From NCBI GenBank assembly GCA_014529385.2, contig CM043942.1, forward strand, positions 54,870,647 through 54,934,646: a stretch of 64,000 bases of DNA, written 5' to 3'. The notes below the pieces were generated by a model. The model was given only the letters and a program-made list of their open reading frames with translations, did no database searches and had not been told where the DNA came from. This DNA is from Adiantum capillus-veneris (taxonomy: Eukaryota > Streptophyta > Polypodiopsida > Polypodiales > Pteridaceae). Made by a program: the position numbers and the translations under genes. This document shows, piece by piece, positions 10,624-20,354 of this stretch (positions are counted from its first letter, which is position 1; every line of letters begins with the position of its first letter).

Positions 10624-11009
10624 GATAGTGTTAAGTCCATGTTGTATAGTGTTGTTCCAATAGAGGTTTTGTAGGCTACTCTATAAGCCCACAACGTAGA
10701 GTGTAACTTGTGATCCCAATCGGTTTGCGAATCAGACACTATTTTGGTCAAGACAGTGCATAGAGTTTTGTTTGTAGCTTTCAACTATCCATTTGCTTGT
10801 GGATGATATGGCACAAACTTCTTGTGAACTACCATGAATCCATCTAAAAGGTTTTCAATGACTTCACTAATGAAATGTGTGCCATGATCCACTTAAAAAT
10901 TCTATGGGTAGGCCATATCTAACAAATATATTTTTATATAGAAACTATGCAGTGGTCCTTGCATCCGCTTTTTGTGTGGCCTTTGCTTCAGCCCATTTTG
11001 TGAGATAGT

Positions 11010-11522
11010 TTATAGCCACAATGATATATTGGGAGTGAGATAAGTGGAGGGTGAAATTGGTCCAACAAAATCTATGCCCCACTTAGCAAATTCTCTGGCT
11101 TCCATCATTGGCCGTAAGGGCATCTCATCTCTCCTTATTGGGACCTTGGTATGCTGACAAGAATCAAATCTCTTTACATATTCAGCAGCTTTCATGTACA
11201 ATGTAGGCCACCATATTCCCACGGTTAAGACATTTTTTGTCGTCTTGTCCCCCAAGAAATAAACTCCACTGATTCCTCCATGTGCTTGCCCTAGGATTTG
11301 CAAGTACATCTCTTCAATTGCACATATCTTAAGCTGATTTTCTTTTCCTCTCTTATACAATTGATTTTCAATTAGTGTGAACTCTTGAACCTCGATTTCT
11401 ATAGCTCTTTGTTGTGCCTTAGAGGTATTTTTAGGAAACTTGCTCGTTGTTAGGTAGTCAATTATGTACTGGCTCCATTTTGGTGCAATTGTTACTGAAA
11501 CAATGTAGCATTTTCTACCCAT
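11010..11522 (-). pseudogene. Gypsy-G integrase zinc-binding and start of core
   Basis: Shows a linker (APKWSQYIIDYL, QLYKRG), an H2C2-type zinc-binding module (QAHGGISG, GIWWPT, CQHTKVP) and the start of the catalytic core (WGIDFVGPISP). Just upstream, at about 11602-11530, remnants DYWPIMK and QCAAC mark a second, preceding H2C2-like unit, as in F. Confidence 0.85.
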
Positions 11523-11603
11523 GGTTTTGTCCTACAAGCTGCACATTGGGTGATGTACATATGAACATCAATTTTCATAATTGGCCAATAATCTCCTAAC
11601 GCG

Positions 11604-11811
11604 CACCGTGTGCGAGCCACAAATGGCTCCAAGCACACAACAAGCCTAAACTAGCAAGCTCAAGAGAGCAAAGGGTGTGTCACTCACCGCTCTACGTCTC
11701 GCCTTCGTGGTGGATTCCTCGCCGCGATGAAGAAGAAGCTGCAGTCGTGCCGCGCTCAACCGCTTCGCCGCCGTCCTGCCTTCGTAATGCTCGATCGCAC
11801 ACACACTCTCC

Positions 11812-11855
<44 letters not shown>

Positions 11856-12157
11856 AGGAGGTGAAGAAGAAGAAGATGGAGATGGAGATGGAGCAAGAGC
11901 ACTCTTCTATTGCACAAATGAGAGAATGAGTAAAAATTAGGTTTAGTTGGCTTTTATATGAGCTCACCCCATTCACACTTGGGCGCCCATGCTTAGCCAA
12001 CTAATCCCTTGAATGTCCCAGTTAGAGTGCGCCTCTCATCGGCGATCACTCTTACCCTTTTCCTATTGGTCCGACAAGCCCAGTACCTGACTCTACCAAA
12101 TACATAATACACGTCCGTCGTAGGTGATGGGGTGTCCGTGAGCCCTGAGGGTTAACA
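11604..12157 (-). repeat. Gypsy-A family 3' LTR, minus orientation, terminal end shortened
   Basis: About 99 percent identical by eye to 19763-20349 apart from microsatellite length (CT/CA tract near 11815-11855). It lacks roughly the last 40 bp of the LTR at its outer edge, where Gypsy-G begins. It does not carry the GACGC flank expected for the partner of the 5' LTR at 20349. That flank is found at 649 instead. Confidence 0.9.
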
Positions 12158-12170
12158 TGCCCCCCTTCCT
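12158..12170 (-). promoter_or_regulatory. Polypurine tract of Gypsy-A
   Basis: The minus strand reads AGGAAGGGGGGCA immediately before the LTR start TGTTAAC, the expected plus-strand primer site. The same tract occurs at 50-62. Confidence 0.8.
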
Positions 12171-13640
12171 GATGTAGATTCCGTCCTCGGAAGCTATTGA
12201 GTTGAAGCTCGTTCGTCGAGGTGGAAGAGCATTTGAGATGAATGTCCTTAGCCTTCTTCAGTCACTGCAAAATCAAACAACATTGGCACAGTAATTGCAT
12301 TCTCTTAAAAAGCATATGCAGTTTTAGGTAGACGAATTGATTGGTAAAATAATTTTAAACAATTTGTCAACAATGAACATTAAATTGAAATGTAATCAAA
12401 TGCATAAACAGATGTAAAGGTAAAAAATTAAACAAGTCTGGGGTCGCTAATTTGACGGTCGAAAGGCACTAGAGATTGAATATTAATACCATGGGTAAGC
12501 TTCTTAATTTTCAGTGGTCAATTAAGTTGTTTAATCGCGAGAGCCAAGTATTCATGTTCGAGGGCTGACTAGAGGCTATACCTAGAAGACTTTGTAGTTA
12601 AGCTACGATAAAAGGAATTTCTCATGAAATCATCGCCTGACTGATTACTTTTTCTTTGACCCCCCAAAGTCTTTTCACAGTGATTCAATTTGATGTGTGT
12701 GCTTATTTTGTATGCCTTGGGTTTTTTGCTTTTCAAGGAAAAGCGCCCACACTGGGAACCTCTAGGGCTCTAGTACCATAGGCGATACATGTGAGTGAAG
12801 TACCAATTTAAGCAGGGATTTCTCCTCCAACTTAAAATTTTACATTGTGGCACTTTGATTTTTTGTTTGTTCATTTTCAACATTTTAATTTTGTAACTTT
12901 GGGGGGTCATATAACACTGTTACCCTCCCCAGGCTCATCACATTAGTAAACTCCCTTTATAATACTTAAGCTAAAGGTCAATAGGGTTAAGCCCACTAGA
13001 AAGCCCTAGTACATTTCATACAATGCTGCCTAAATCGGATTAAGAACCTAAGTAACCATTGCTTATTAGGAAGGCATTCCCCATGGTATTAAGAGAAGAT
13101 TTCTAATACCTAGCTTGGTCAAACTAGCTTAGTCGGACTGCTTGATTTTTAAACCTAGACAACTGATTATGACAAAACATTACATTGAATTAAATGTTTG
13201 ATACTAAGCCAATGCGTTGAATATTATGCTACCAATCACAATCAAAGCAGACAAACATGGATGCAAAAAGATAAGGGCAATGCTAATGGACATAAAACAC
13301 CTGTTTGTGTTGATGGTCGCGCTTGATTTGAAGTGTGAACGAGAGAAAGGTTCCATGAAGGTCCAAATCCTACCAATAGCAACATGCTCCTGTACACACT
13401 AGGAAACAAAAGGAATACCTCCAGGAGGCACATTAGTGGGAAAAGAGAACTTCGCTAATCTCTCAACTCTAAAACAGAAACACTCCTATTGTACTAATCT
13501 TACCTACCCTCCATCACTCAAGTGATGAGGATCAAAGGTGTTTTATGGCATAGGTTTCTGTTTCACTGTACCGGATGTAAATGTGTAGGTCTGGGTCAAT
13601 GTTTTGACTTTTAATGTGCATACTCGTTTGCTAATTGCTC
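12171..13640 (-). other. Gypsy-A long 3' non-coding region
   Basis: About 1.5 kb between the last open segment and the polypurine tract. I see no domain, no long open frame and no internal repeat. Long non-coding spacers on the 3' side are common in plant gypsy lineages with extra or lost ORFs. The region may mark where accessory ORFs stood or stand in relatives. Confidence 0.5.
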
Positions 13641-13647
13641 TTGCTCT

Positions 13648-13863
13648 TTATTTTTTTGTTTTTTGTGAGTATAAAGCTTTATATGTACATTCCCTAAGAT
13701 TGGTGATTGAGAGGTCAGGGAAAAAGGTTGAGAGGGAAGCAAGTGAATGATGGATGTCCACAAACACTCCCCCCTTCCTTGGGTAGATCATACCATTTGA
13801 AATGAGCTTGTCACCCTTTGAAACCAATTGTTCCAGTTGGTAATAGGTGAGGATTTTTGCCAT
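13648..13863 (-). CDS. Gypsy-A small C-terminal open segment
   Basis: A 71-codon open segment abutting the W-rich segment. Visible features are YYQLEQLVSKGDKLI and GVFVDIHHSLASL. No known family. It is probably the continuation of the W-rich product or a small extra ORF of this element. Confidence 0.4.
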   Translation of the reverse strand: MAKILTYYQLEQLVSKGDKLISNGMIYPRKGGVFVDIHHSLASLSTFFPDLSITNLRECTYKALYSQKTKK

Positions 13864-14582
13864 TAGTTTTCTATTACCCTAGGGGCCTCGTCAAGTTGCA
13901 AGGGTGGTAAGGTACTCTCCCAGGATCGAACTTGAAGTGGTTCATCAGGTGATTCTTGAACACTGGGAGGTGTGGATTCTTTTGTAGCTTCATGGAGGTC
14001 CACTACTATAGATGGAGGCTGTGTAGAAGCTTTTACCTCTATGGATGTATTACATGAGGAGCTAGAAGCTTCATGGGACTCCACCCTTCCTGAGCTAGGT
14101 GGAACAAATCGTTCTTTCTTTGGTACCCAAACTAGCTCGGGAGCGGGTGTGTAGCATTCTGTGATCTTTCCCTTTCCACGATCATTGATTCGTTTTGGAG
14201 CTACGGGATTGGGCTCACTTGGGTCAAGTGATAGGTAAGAGCACAATCTACGTTTTGGCACCCAGATTTGATCATTTCCTTGATAGTAGCCTTGGGCTTC
14301 CAATAGTAGTTTAGGGATCCATCGCAACATTTTCTTACTTTTCTTGGAGCGAGTGGTACGTTTCTTACAAGGCTTCTGTTTTTTAGCACTAGCTATGGTC
14401 ACTAAAGAAGATTTAGGGACCCACTTGTATGTTTTCTTCGTTACATTAAGATGAGTCTTGTCGGAAGCGATATGCATTGCTTGTAGCATATTTAAGGGTA
14501 TAGGCATTTCATCCCCCTCAGGTGTTACCCAGGTCGTCCCCCTATTTCCCAAGTGTCTATGGTTGCTGCTAGGTGGACCCAA
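13863..14582 (-). CDS. Gypsy-A W-rich basic protein downstream of protease
   Basis: Function unknown. Its main feature is a repeated aromatic-basic motif, W(V/I)PK: YKWVPKSSL, LRWIPKLLLEAQ, IWVPKRRL and VWVPKKERF, embedded in a Lys/Arg-rich N-terminal half, with a Ser/Pro-rich C-terminal half. F carries a related pair, VWVRRTDLAEAQ and VWIRQDSL, right after its own retropepsin (about 39030-39130). A nucleic-acid binding or gag-extension role is inference. The segment overlaps the end of the protease segment in another frame. Confidence 0.6.
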   Translation of the reverse strand: MGPPSSNHRHLGNRGTTWVTPEGDEMPIPLNMLQAMHIASDKTHLNVTKKTYKWVPKSSLVTIASAKKQKPCKKRTTRSKKSKKMLRWIPKLLLEAQGYYQGNDQIWVPKRRLCSYLSLDPSEPNPVAPKRINDRGKGKITECYTPAPELVWVPKKERFVPPSSGRVESHEASSSSCNTSIEVKASTQPPSIVVDLHEATKESTPPSVQESPDEPLQVRSWESTLPPLQLDEAPRVIEN

Positions 14583-15511
14583 TCCACATTGTCCGACTCA
14601 GTCATCCCAGGTAGGATATCCATATAAGGAGAATCTTGGCCAATGTCTGTATCCTTCTTACAAGTGTAACAATATTGTAGTGGGGCCGAGTGAACTGTGG
14701 TGTCAGAGCGATGATCAATAATGGTTTTACTCCCTAAGGGGTGTACCTTACCAGTCACCAAATCCACTCTAAGGACAGAGTCTTGGAATTGCAAATAGAC
14801 ATGATTTTTAGACCAATCATGAACCATTTGTGCTTCCCTCATGAATGGTCGTCCTAAAATCATTTCATATGACATAAGGTGTTTAGAGAAATCCATTACA
14901 ATGAACGTATGTCGTACCTTGTGTCCTAGAACTTTGATCTTAAGATCCTTGAGCATCCCCATAGGTTTGGCTATGGTACCATTTGCCATCTTTACCACAA
15001 TGTTAGTAACACTGAGGCGGGGTTTTCCCATGGATTCCCAACAATCTTTTGTAACGATGCTAACTCCTGCACCACCATCAAGAATTCCCTTTATAGTTAA
15101 TCCCTTGGTAGTGATGGGTAGGGTCACATTAGACTCGTCGCCTTCAAAATACTGCCCTAATTCGTTAATGGGTACCTCGATCACAGACTCGTGTCCATCT
15201 AAGTCAAGTGATTGCACATGATTTTCCTCATCAATCATAATCGAGTCAGGCCTATTTGGTTGCGCAAACTGCGGTAATCCCGTTCGTAGCTCTCCGTTAA
15301 GGAATGCTCGAAGTGCAAGGAATAACTCAGGATCTCCATACAGCTTTGCTATGATCGTGGTTCGGACCTCAGAAGACATGAAGTCCACTAGTTTGGCAAC
15401 ATTCATTGGCATTTTGCAAGGTGTAGGTCCTTGACTAGGAACTGGTGAGGATGGAATCTCATATTCCTCAATGGGATCAGGTATTCCTTCGTTAAACATC
15501 CTTTCCAACAA
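14525..15511 (-). CDS. Gypsy-A retropepsin-like protease segment
   Basis: Retroviral-type aspartic protease domain, expected to process gag. Motifs in order: the active-site-like GILDGGAGVSIVTKDCW, the flap-side hydrophobic strands (VVKMANGTIAKPMGMLKDL), and YEMILGRPFMREAQMVHDW, the usual C-terminal signature of plant gypsy retropepsins. The N-terminal part includes a gag-like helical segment. Unlike an autonomous element, no RT follows. Confidence 0.85.
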   Translation of the reverse strand: MLERMFNEGIPDPIEEYEIPSSPVPSQGPTPCKMPMNVAKLVDFMSSEVRTTIIAKLYGDPELFLALRAFLNGELRTGLPQFAQPNRPDSIMIDEENHVQSLDLDGHESVIEVPINELGQYFEGDESNVTLPITTKGLTIKGILDGGAGVSIVTKDCWESMGKPRLSVTNIVVKMANGTIAKPMGMLKDLKIKVLGHKVRHTFIVMDFSKHLMSYEMILGRPFMREAQMVHDWSKNHVYLQFQDSVLRVDLVTGKVHPLGSKTIIDHRSDTTVHSAPLQYCYTCKKDTDIGQDSPYMDILPGMTESDNVDWVHLAATIDTWEIGGRPG

Positions 15512-15576
15512 GAAGGGTGTATGCTCACTTTCTGATGTCCCGTCCTCACTCCCTTCTTGGATGATACTAGATATGG

Positions 15577-16194
15577 CTAACGTCTATGGTTCATGTGGGG
15601 TGGATGAACTTGCGTGGGAAACACTGTGTCATGAATTTTGACATGCATGGGTTCTGGTTCTAGTTTCCTTTGAGTCTCCTCCACTAAACCTCTTAGATGT
15701 TTCACCTGCTCAATCTCGTCTACTGGGTTTGGGTACGTCCCAATCTTCTTGTTACGATTCTTCCCTTTTTGCCCCTGCGGTTTATCTTGGGGGTCTTGGA
15801 TTGGATTTGGAAACACTTGTGGTGTTTTCAGAGGCTCTTTATGGTTTTCTCTTATTCGGTTTTCATTTGGTTCCATGTTACGGTTTTCTTTGTCGGTCCT
15901 TCCCTTTGTGGTATTGGTTCTAGTCTCCATTGTCTCGATTGAATCTGAATCATCCTCGAGGTCATTCATATACACGGGGTCATCTCCTGTTCCTATGTTT
16001 GTTTTGGAACTTGGCTTTGAATTTCCCGTATTCTGCGACCTCTTCCTTCGTGTCTTCTTTTTCTTTGCTTGGATAACTGACGCGGTATCTCTCTCTTCGA
16101 GGATATGGCCTGGCCCTTGAAGCATGGACCGTGTAATCGCATAAGCGGGTGCGACGGGTGGTATTGGCGATGTCACACTAGCAATTTTGACCAA
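15577..16194 (-). CDS. Gypsy-A charged linker segment
   Basis: A Lys/Arg/Asn/Asp-rich 205-codon segment between the zinc knuckles and the protease, with AYAITRSM near its start and EEIEQVKHLRG-like helical text near its end. F has a similarly placed charged segment (32935-33582) that also begins with a TRAQAR-type motif and ends with a short MxVxDxVxxP-like stretch. No enzymatic domain. It is likely an intrinsically disordered gag-pro linker. Confidence 0.55.
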   Translation of the reverse strand: MVKIASVTSPIPPVAPAYAITRSMLQGPGHILEERDTASVIQAKKKKTRRKRSQNTGNSKPSSKTNIGTGDDPVYMNDLEDDSDSIETMETRTNTTKGRTDKENRNMEPNENRIRENHKEPLKTPQVFPNPIQDPQDKPQGQKGKNRNKKIGTYPNPVDEIEQVKHLRGLVEETQRKLEPEPMHVKIHDTVFPTQVHPPHMNHRR

Positions 16195-16196
16195 AT

Positions 16197-16691
16197 TTAG
16201 TGGTGTGATTTTAGGCGCATTTGGTTATAGGGGCATTGGGCAATCAAGTGATCTATGCCACAACGATTACATGTGAGTATTGGCATTGCAGACGTGCTCC
16301 CTTGATTCAATTGCATCTGTGCAGCATTCTTTTGCAGCCTAATAGGGCACTCCATTGCCCGATGTGGTCCACCACACTCGTAGCATTGAAGAGGTGGCCT
16401 CCTAGCCTGCGTGTTTATATTTTGACCTCTAGATGCGAGAGCAGCAGCTTGATAAACCGGCTTGACTTGTCCCCAACAATCTTCCATGTAGTATATAGGA
16501 CACTCTTCCAATGTATCAAGTCCGTAGGCAATACTAGTGTCTATTTCCTCCTCACAGCGATCTGCATAAGCATTAGATGGCTCGCAACCCACTTGGTTCA
16601 TAGGGGCGACTCTTGGATGCGGGGGCTGCGGTCCTAGCACAGGAGGTGGTAGCAGTGTAGCTTGTACAACATTTTGAGATCTAGGGACCAT
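16197..16691 (-). CDS. Gypsy-A nucleocapsid segment with two zinc knuckles
   Basis: Shows two CCHC-type knuckles, CYECGGPHRAMEC (about 16386-16348) and CNRCGIDHLIAQC (about 16278-16240), the latter with the distinctive CGIxHLI string. F has the same tandem pair (CYKCGGDHWLRDC and CTECGITHLIPDC). Such knuckles bind genomic RNA in the particle. The N-terminal part is Pro/Gln-rich. Confidence 0.8.
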   Translation of the reverse strand: MVPRSQNVVQATLLPPPVLGPQPPHPRVAPMNQVGCEPSNAYADRCEEEIDTSIAYGLDTLEECPIYYMEDCWGQVKPVYQAAALASRGQNINTQARRPPLQCYECGGPHRAMECPIRLQKNAAQMQLNQGSTSAMPILTCNRCGIDHLIAQCPYNQMRLKSHH

Positions 16692-16703
16692 GTGTTGCGG
16701 TAG

Positions 16704-18281
16704 TTACTCAACAGGTGGAGCAGGCATCAATACAGGAGCTCGAGGCGCATCCGTCCAGGCTACAGGTGGTCTATTTTCCATCATACATTTGATCATTAAA
16801 CAATCCTTAGCTTGGTGACCATACCTACCACATGTGTTCCAAGTTCCATTAAATTTTACTCTAAACGTAGGGCACTCACTAGTGCTATGTGGACCCAAGC
16901 AAATGGAACACCATTGTTGCTCCCTTCTTGGATACATGTGACTATTTTGAGGGGGTCGATTATCCTTAAGAGACTCTTGGATTGCCTTGGTGAGGTCTGT
17001 CAAGAATGTCTCAAATACATTTGGCTCATTGGCAATGGGCTTTGCAGTCATGGGTTCATACCCAATGGCTTGTGAGCTAGTGGATCTCGTGTCGGTAGAC
17101 ACCGTCATGCCTGCTATCATCAAGTTGTCCTCTAATTGGATTGCATTGGCAGTGACATCTTCCCAGGTTGTGATACCTCTAATCACTAGTCCATTATAGA
17201 TTCCTTCATTCCTCAACCCTCGAATGAATCGATCAAGCAGTTGGTTATTGTTGAAGCGCTCATTTACAGGGCAGCGAGAGTTTAAGTGCTTTAGACGACT
17301 AATGAAGTCCCTTACTGACTCTCCTTCCTTACGTTCGGCCTTCTGTAGCTGAGATGCTACACCCCAAAGCACACCTTCTCGTATGTACTCCTTTAGAAAC
17401 AACCTTCGAAGGGTAGGGTAGATTGTTTTCTCGTCCACCCTTAGGGTTCTATACCAATCTCCAGCCTTCCCACTTAATGTCAAGCTTAAGGCATTGCACT
17501 TATGTAGTTCGTTGCGTTCCCCTAAGGAATCACATACTTGTTCAAACACTTCAATGTGTTTTCTAGCATCTTCGTCCCCATTGAATTTTTGCGTGAGTTT
17601 GGCAATTTGTACTGCCTTACTTCTAGGCTCTCTATCAGATGCATGATGCATATTTTCCGCGATAGATCGACCTATGGTTTGAGCAAACGCTGCCAAGTCA
17701 CCTATGTGAGGAGGCAGGGCCGGTGGAGGTACTCTTGGAATCATATGTGGGAGAGGGACGGGTACCGGTCTTGGCATATGTGTGGATGATGCAGGATATG
17801 GAACATAACCGGGCATAGGTCCACTCGGATAAGGGCTAGGGAGCGGCACTCGAGGAGCATAAACAAGTGGTACAATTGGAGGTGTGGGGGCCATGTGTGC
17901 ATAAGGGGCTAGAGGCACATACGGTCGAGGCCCCATATTAGGTACTACGACACTAGGTAGTGGCACTGCGCTAACCGTAGATGTCATCGGTACATTCTCT
18001 GTCAGGCTTATCCCTGAAGTGAGCACTGTGTTTTCCTTAATAGAGGGTTGAGCCAAGTTAGGGAAGCTAAAGTTGTCGCTCGGAGGCTCAGATTGCATAG
18101 AGACCCCAGGTGAAATGACGTAAGATGGGTCCATGGGACTCATTAGAGGAGTCTCCATTTGTGATAGAGTAGGCTGTTGAGCCTTGCTCGTATCCAGAAA
18201 TCTCATGGGGCCAGTTGAGAGTATATTTACCCCTCGTTTTGCCTTTCTGATTGAATAATGCCATGGATATTTACAGATCAT
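16704..18281 (-). CDS. Gypsy-A Gag capsid segment
   Basis: The longest open segment of the element (525 codons). A Pro-rich N-terminal half (many PxVP and YxP runs) is followed by a retrotransposon gag domain: LTQKFNGDEDARKHIEVFE, LSLTLSGKAGDWYRTL, LRRLFLKEYI, ESVRDFISRLKHLNSRCP, LLDRFIRGL. A single knuckle-like CSICLGPHSTSEC and a second, CGRYGHQAKDC, end the segment. Gag forms the virus-like particle. The RT-less element would need only gag and cis signals plus partner enzymes. Confidence 0.85.
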   Translation of the reverse strand: MICKYPWHYSIRKAKRGVNILSTGPMRFLDTSKAQQPTLSQMETPLMSPMDPSYVISPGVSMQSEPPSDNFSFPNLAQPSIKENTVLTSGISLTENVPMTSTVSAVPLPSVVVPNMGPRPYVPLAPYAHMAPTPPIVPLVYAPRVPLPSPYPSGPMPGYVPYPASSTHMPRPVPVPLPHMIPRVPPPALPPHIGDLAAFAQTIGRSIAENMHHASDREPRSKAVQIAKLTQKFNGDEDARKHIEVFEQVCDSLGERNELHKCNALSLTLSGKAGDWYRTLRVDEKTIYPTLRRLFLKEYIREGVLWGVASQLQKAERKEGESVRDFISRLKHLNSRCPVNERFNNNQLLDRFIRGLRNEGIYNGLVIRGITTWEDVTANAIQLEDNLMIAGMTVSTDTRSTSSQAIGYEPMTAKPIANEPNVFETFLTDLTKAIQESLKDNRPPQNSHMYPRREQQWCSICLGPHSTSECPTFRVKFNGTWNTCGRYGHQAKDCLMIKCMMENRPPVAWTDAPRAPVLMPAPPVE

Positions 18282-18329
18282 TTTCTGTTGATCTTCGATG
18301 CTCGTGGCACTAGAGGTGGATTGTACAAT

Positions 18330-18962
18330 CTATATCCATCCTACATGGTAGGCGTGGCCAGAGTGTAGATCCGTCAACACCTCAGTGTGGAGGTCGTATG
18401 TCCAATGATCATTAATGAACAATCCTTCTAGAGTCGACGTGTTAACGGTTTCTTGTGAGGTAGAAGCAATGTTGCTCCCCGTGGTTTTACTTGTCAGCAG
18501 CGGTACTCTAGAGGGAACTTCTGAAGGAGGTAGCTCAACAGGGCCTTCTTGGTAAGAAGTTGGCAGGATATCCACATGGACACTCTTTGGGGGTGTGGGG
18601 TCCACGTGCGATGTGAAAGGAGAGTCCACTTCCCCACCCCCTTCGTGTGCTTCATTTGCATCAGGTTCCGAGCGAGTAGCTCTACCTAATGTTTCCATGA
18701 AACGGCTAAACATACTAGTACTAGGCTGTGGAGCTTCGGGAGGTGCATGGCCTTCTCTCTCAGTGTTTTGGGTAGGGTATGCTTCCATGATCTCTGAGTC
18801 GGAGGAGGAATCACTAGCGGCTATTTTAGGGTCTTGGGTGGTGCTACCTTGTGTCCCCGCTGAGGGTCTAGAGCCTATCGTGGATGGGTAATGGGTGTCC
18901 GTATGAACAGAGGCACCCTCAATATGCTCGTGTTCTAGCACCCGCCCAGAGTGTAAGTGCAT
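18330..18962 (-). CDS. Gypsy-A N-terminal Gag-leader segment (LHSGRV type)
   Basis: Begins MHLHSGRVLEHE, resembling the M-L-R-S-G-R start of many plant gypsy polyproteins. F's first segment starts MYLRSGAFVKSG. The rest is acidic and Ser/Thr-rich with no known domain. It directly precedes the gag capsid segment. The start is chosen as the first ATG of the longest frame after the leader. Confidence 0.6.
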   Translation of the reverse strand: MHLHSGRVLEHEHIEGASVHTDTHYPSTIGSRPSAGTQGSTTQDPKIAASDSSSDSEIMEAYPTQNTEREGHAPPEAPQPSTSMFSRFMETLGRATRSEPDANEAHEGGGEVDSPFTSHVDPTPPKSVHVDILPTSYQEGPVELPPSEVPSRVPLLTSKTTGSNIASTSQETVNTSTLEGLFINDHWTYDLHTEVLTDLHSGHAYHVGWI

Positions 18963-19740
18963 GTGCTTTTGATACCCTAAGGTGTCAAAAAGCTGCTCTA
19001 GGAGGCCTTGTGACTAGTTTTTTGCGTGTTTTTTTGTTTGTTTTTTTGCTAGATTTTTTAGAGCGTGTCGTGGAATGGGCCGTGTGATAGCTCGAAACGA
19101 GCGTATCGCTAGGAGGGACGCGCTGTGCTTTACAGCCCATCGTTTGGTTCTATTTTGCTCCAGAAAAGCCCGAAAGAGTCTTTTCCTAGCTGGGGAACTA
19201 GGCTCCAAATAGCAAGTCTAAGGGTGCAAGTGGGAAGAGAAGGGAGGAGAGTGGAGGACTTGTCCCACATGCTCTCATTACCTCTTGAGGGATTAGGGTA
19301 TATATATAAGAGTGAGTCTAGTATATATCATAAGACTGAGGACTGAGGCCTGGGCCTGGGCCTGGGCAAATGATCCCGATCTATCTTTTATACAAACCAA
19401 CCCGTCCATTTTAAAACTCACGTTTTTTATTTTCAAAACGTTTTTTATTTTTTTGTACGCGTTTTGGTGCGCGTTGACCTCGCCTACCTGCTTTCTGTCT
19501 CACCTAATTACTGGCCTGCTTAATTAACTAACTGTGCGTCTAACTGTGCACAAACCAGAAAACACAGAAAATGCAAAAAACGCAAGAAATGCTAATTGTG
19601 CAGTGCAAACCAGAAAACGCAGAAAACGCAGAAAACAGAAATCTCCACACAACTACACACACTCATTCCCTGCCTTTCCTATGATAGAAATTGCACCACA
19701 AGAAAGCGTAAAGTGCTAACCGAGCTTAGTGTAGGGCATT
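18963..19740 (-). other. Gypsy-A leader (5' UTR)
   Basis: About 780 bp between the PBS and the first open segment. It contains repeated short runs of the type AAACCAGAAAACGCAGAAAA (plus strand 19550-19640) and T-rich tracts. This is where a packaging signal would be expected. No stable structure could be assigned by eye. Confidence 0.5.
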
Positions 19741-19758
19741 TCCCCGGCAACGGCGCCA
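19741..19758 (-). promoter_or_regulatory. Primer binding site of Gypsy-A
   Basis: The minus strand reads TGGCGCCGTTGCCGGGGA a few bases after the LTR end (GCGCACA). It is the tRNA-Asp-type primer site typical of plant Athila/Tat-like gypsy elements. Confidence 0.85.
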
Positions 19759-19762
19759 AAAA

Positions 19763-20013
19763 TGTGCGCTCCTTGCCGCACTGTCGAAGCAAGGGACTTG
19801 CCAATACACCGTGTGCGAGCCACAAATGGCTCCAAGCACACAACAAGCCTAAACTAGCAAGCTCAAGAGAGCAAAGGGTGTGTCACTCACCGCTCTACGC
19901 TCGCCTTCGTGGTGGATTCCTCGCCGCGATGAAGAAGAAGCTGCAGTCGTGCCGCGCTCAACCGCTTCGCCGCCGTCGTGCCTTCGTAATGCTCGATCGC
20001 ACACACACTCTCC

Positions 20014-20047
<34 letters not shown>

Positions 20048-20349
20048 AGGAGGTGAAGAAGAAGAAGATGGAGATGGAGATGGAGCAAGAGCACTCTTCT
20101 ATTGCACAAATGAGAGAATGAGTAAAAATTAGGTTTAGTTGGCTTTTATATGAGCTCACCCCATTCACACTTGGGCGCCCATGCTTAGCCAACTAATCCC
20201 TTGAATGTCTCAGTTAGAGTGCGCCTCTCATCGGCGATCACTCTTACCCTTTTCCTATTGGTCCGACAAGCCCGGTACCTGACTCTACCAAATACATAAT
20301 ACACGTCCGTCGTAGGTGATGGGGTGTCCGTGAGCCGTGAGGGTTAACA
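19763..20349 (-). repeat. Gypsy-A 5' LTR
   Basis: 587 bp, TGTTAACC at 20349 down to GCGCACA at 19763, followed by the PBS. A TATA-like ATATAAAAG lies at 20151-20143 (minus). A CT/CA microsatellite lies at 20011-20046. It differs from the LTR at 63-648 at only about four sites outside microsatellites. Confidence 0.93.
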
Positions 20350-20354
20350 GCGTC
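20350..20354 (+). repeat. Gypsy-A target-site duplication (right copy)
   Basis: GCGTC abuts the 5' LTR. Its mate is GACGC at 649-653, next to the plus-oriented 3' LTR. Both lie inside the same LINE codon context (GAG CAG CGT C), which confirms the insertion point in LINE ORF2. Confidence 0.85.

Larger units (their letters stand above)
10246..11603 (-). mobile_element. Gypsy-G fragment (integrase region), F-related
   Basis: Minus-strand remnant of a Ty3/gypsy element covering the integrase zinc-binding region, catalytic core and C-terminus. It is closely related to F's integrase (37000-38210), sharing WTGHELS, LEDLEKLDEL and DYVLVYTL. At 11603 it meets a Gypsy-A LTR that apparently inserted into it. 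At 10245 it is cut off against Copia-2. No LTR of its own was seen. Confidence 0.85.
11604..20349 (-). mobile_element. Gypsy-A: young non-autonomous gypsy with gag and protease only
   Basis: An ~8.7-kb LTR element on the minus strand: 5' LTR 20349-19763, Asp-tRNA-like PBS 19758-19741, leader, a series of open segments for gag, zinc knuckles, retropepsin and a W-rich protein (18962-13648), a ~1.5-kb non-coding tail, PPT and 3' LTR. No reverse transcriptase, RNase H or integrase motif is visible. The coding part is split into about seven open segments. LTR divergence is only about 0.7 percent, so it is recent. It resembles plant gag-bearing non-autonomous elements (TR-GAG type) that depend on a partner's RT and integrase. 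It appears to be a recombinant of two copies. Confidence 0.85.
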
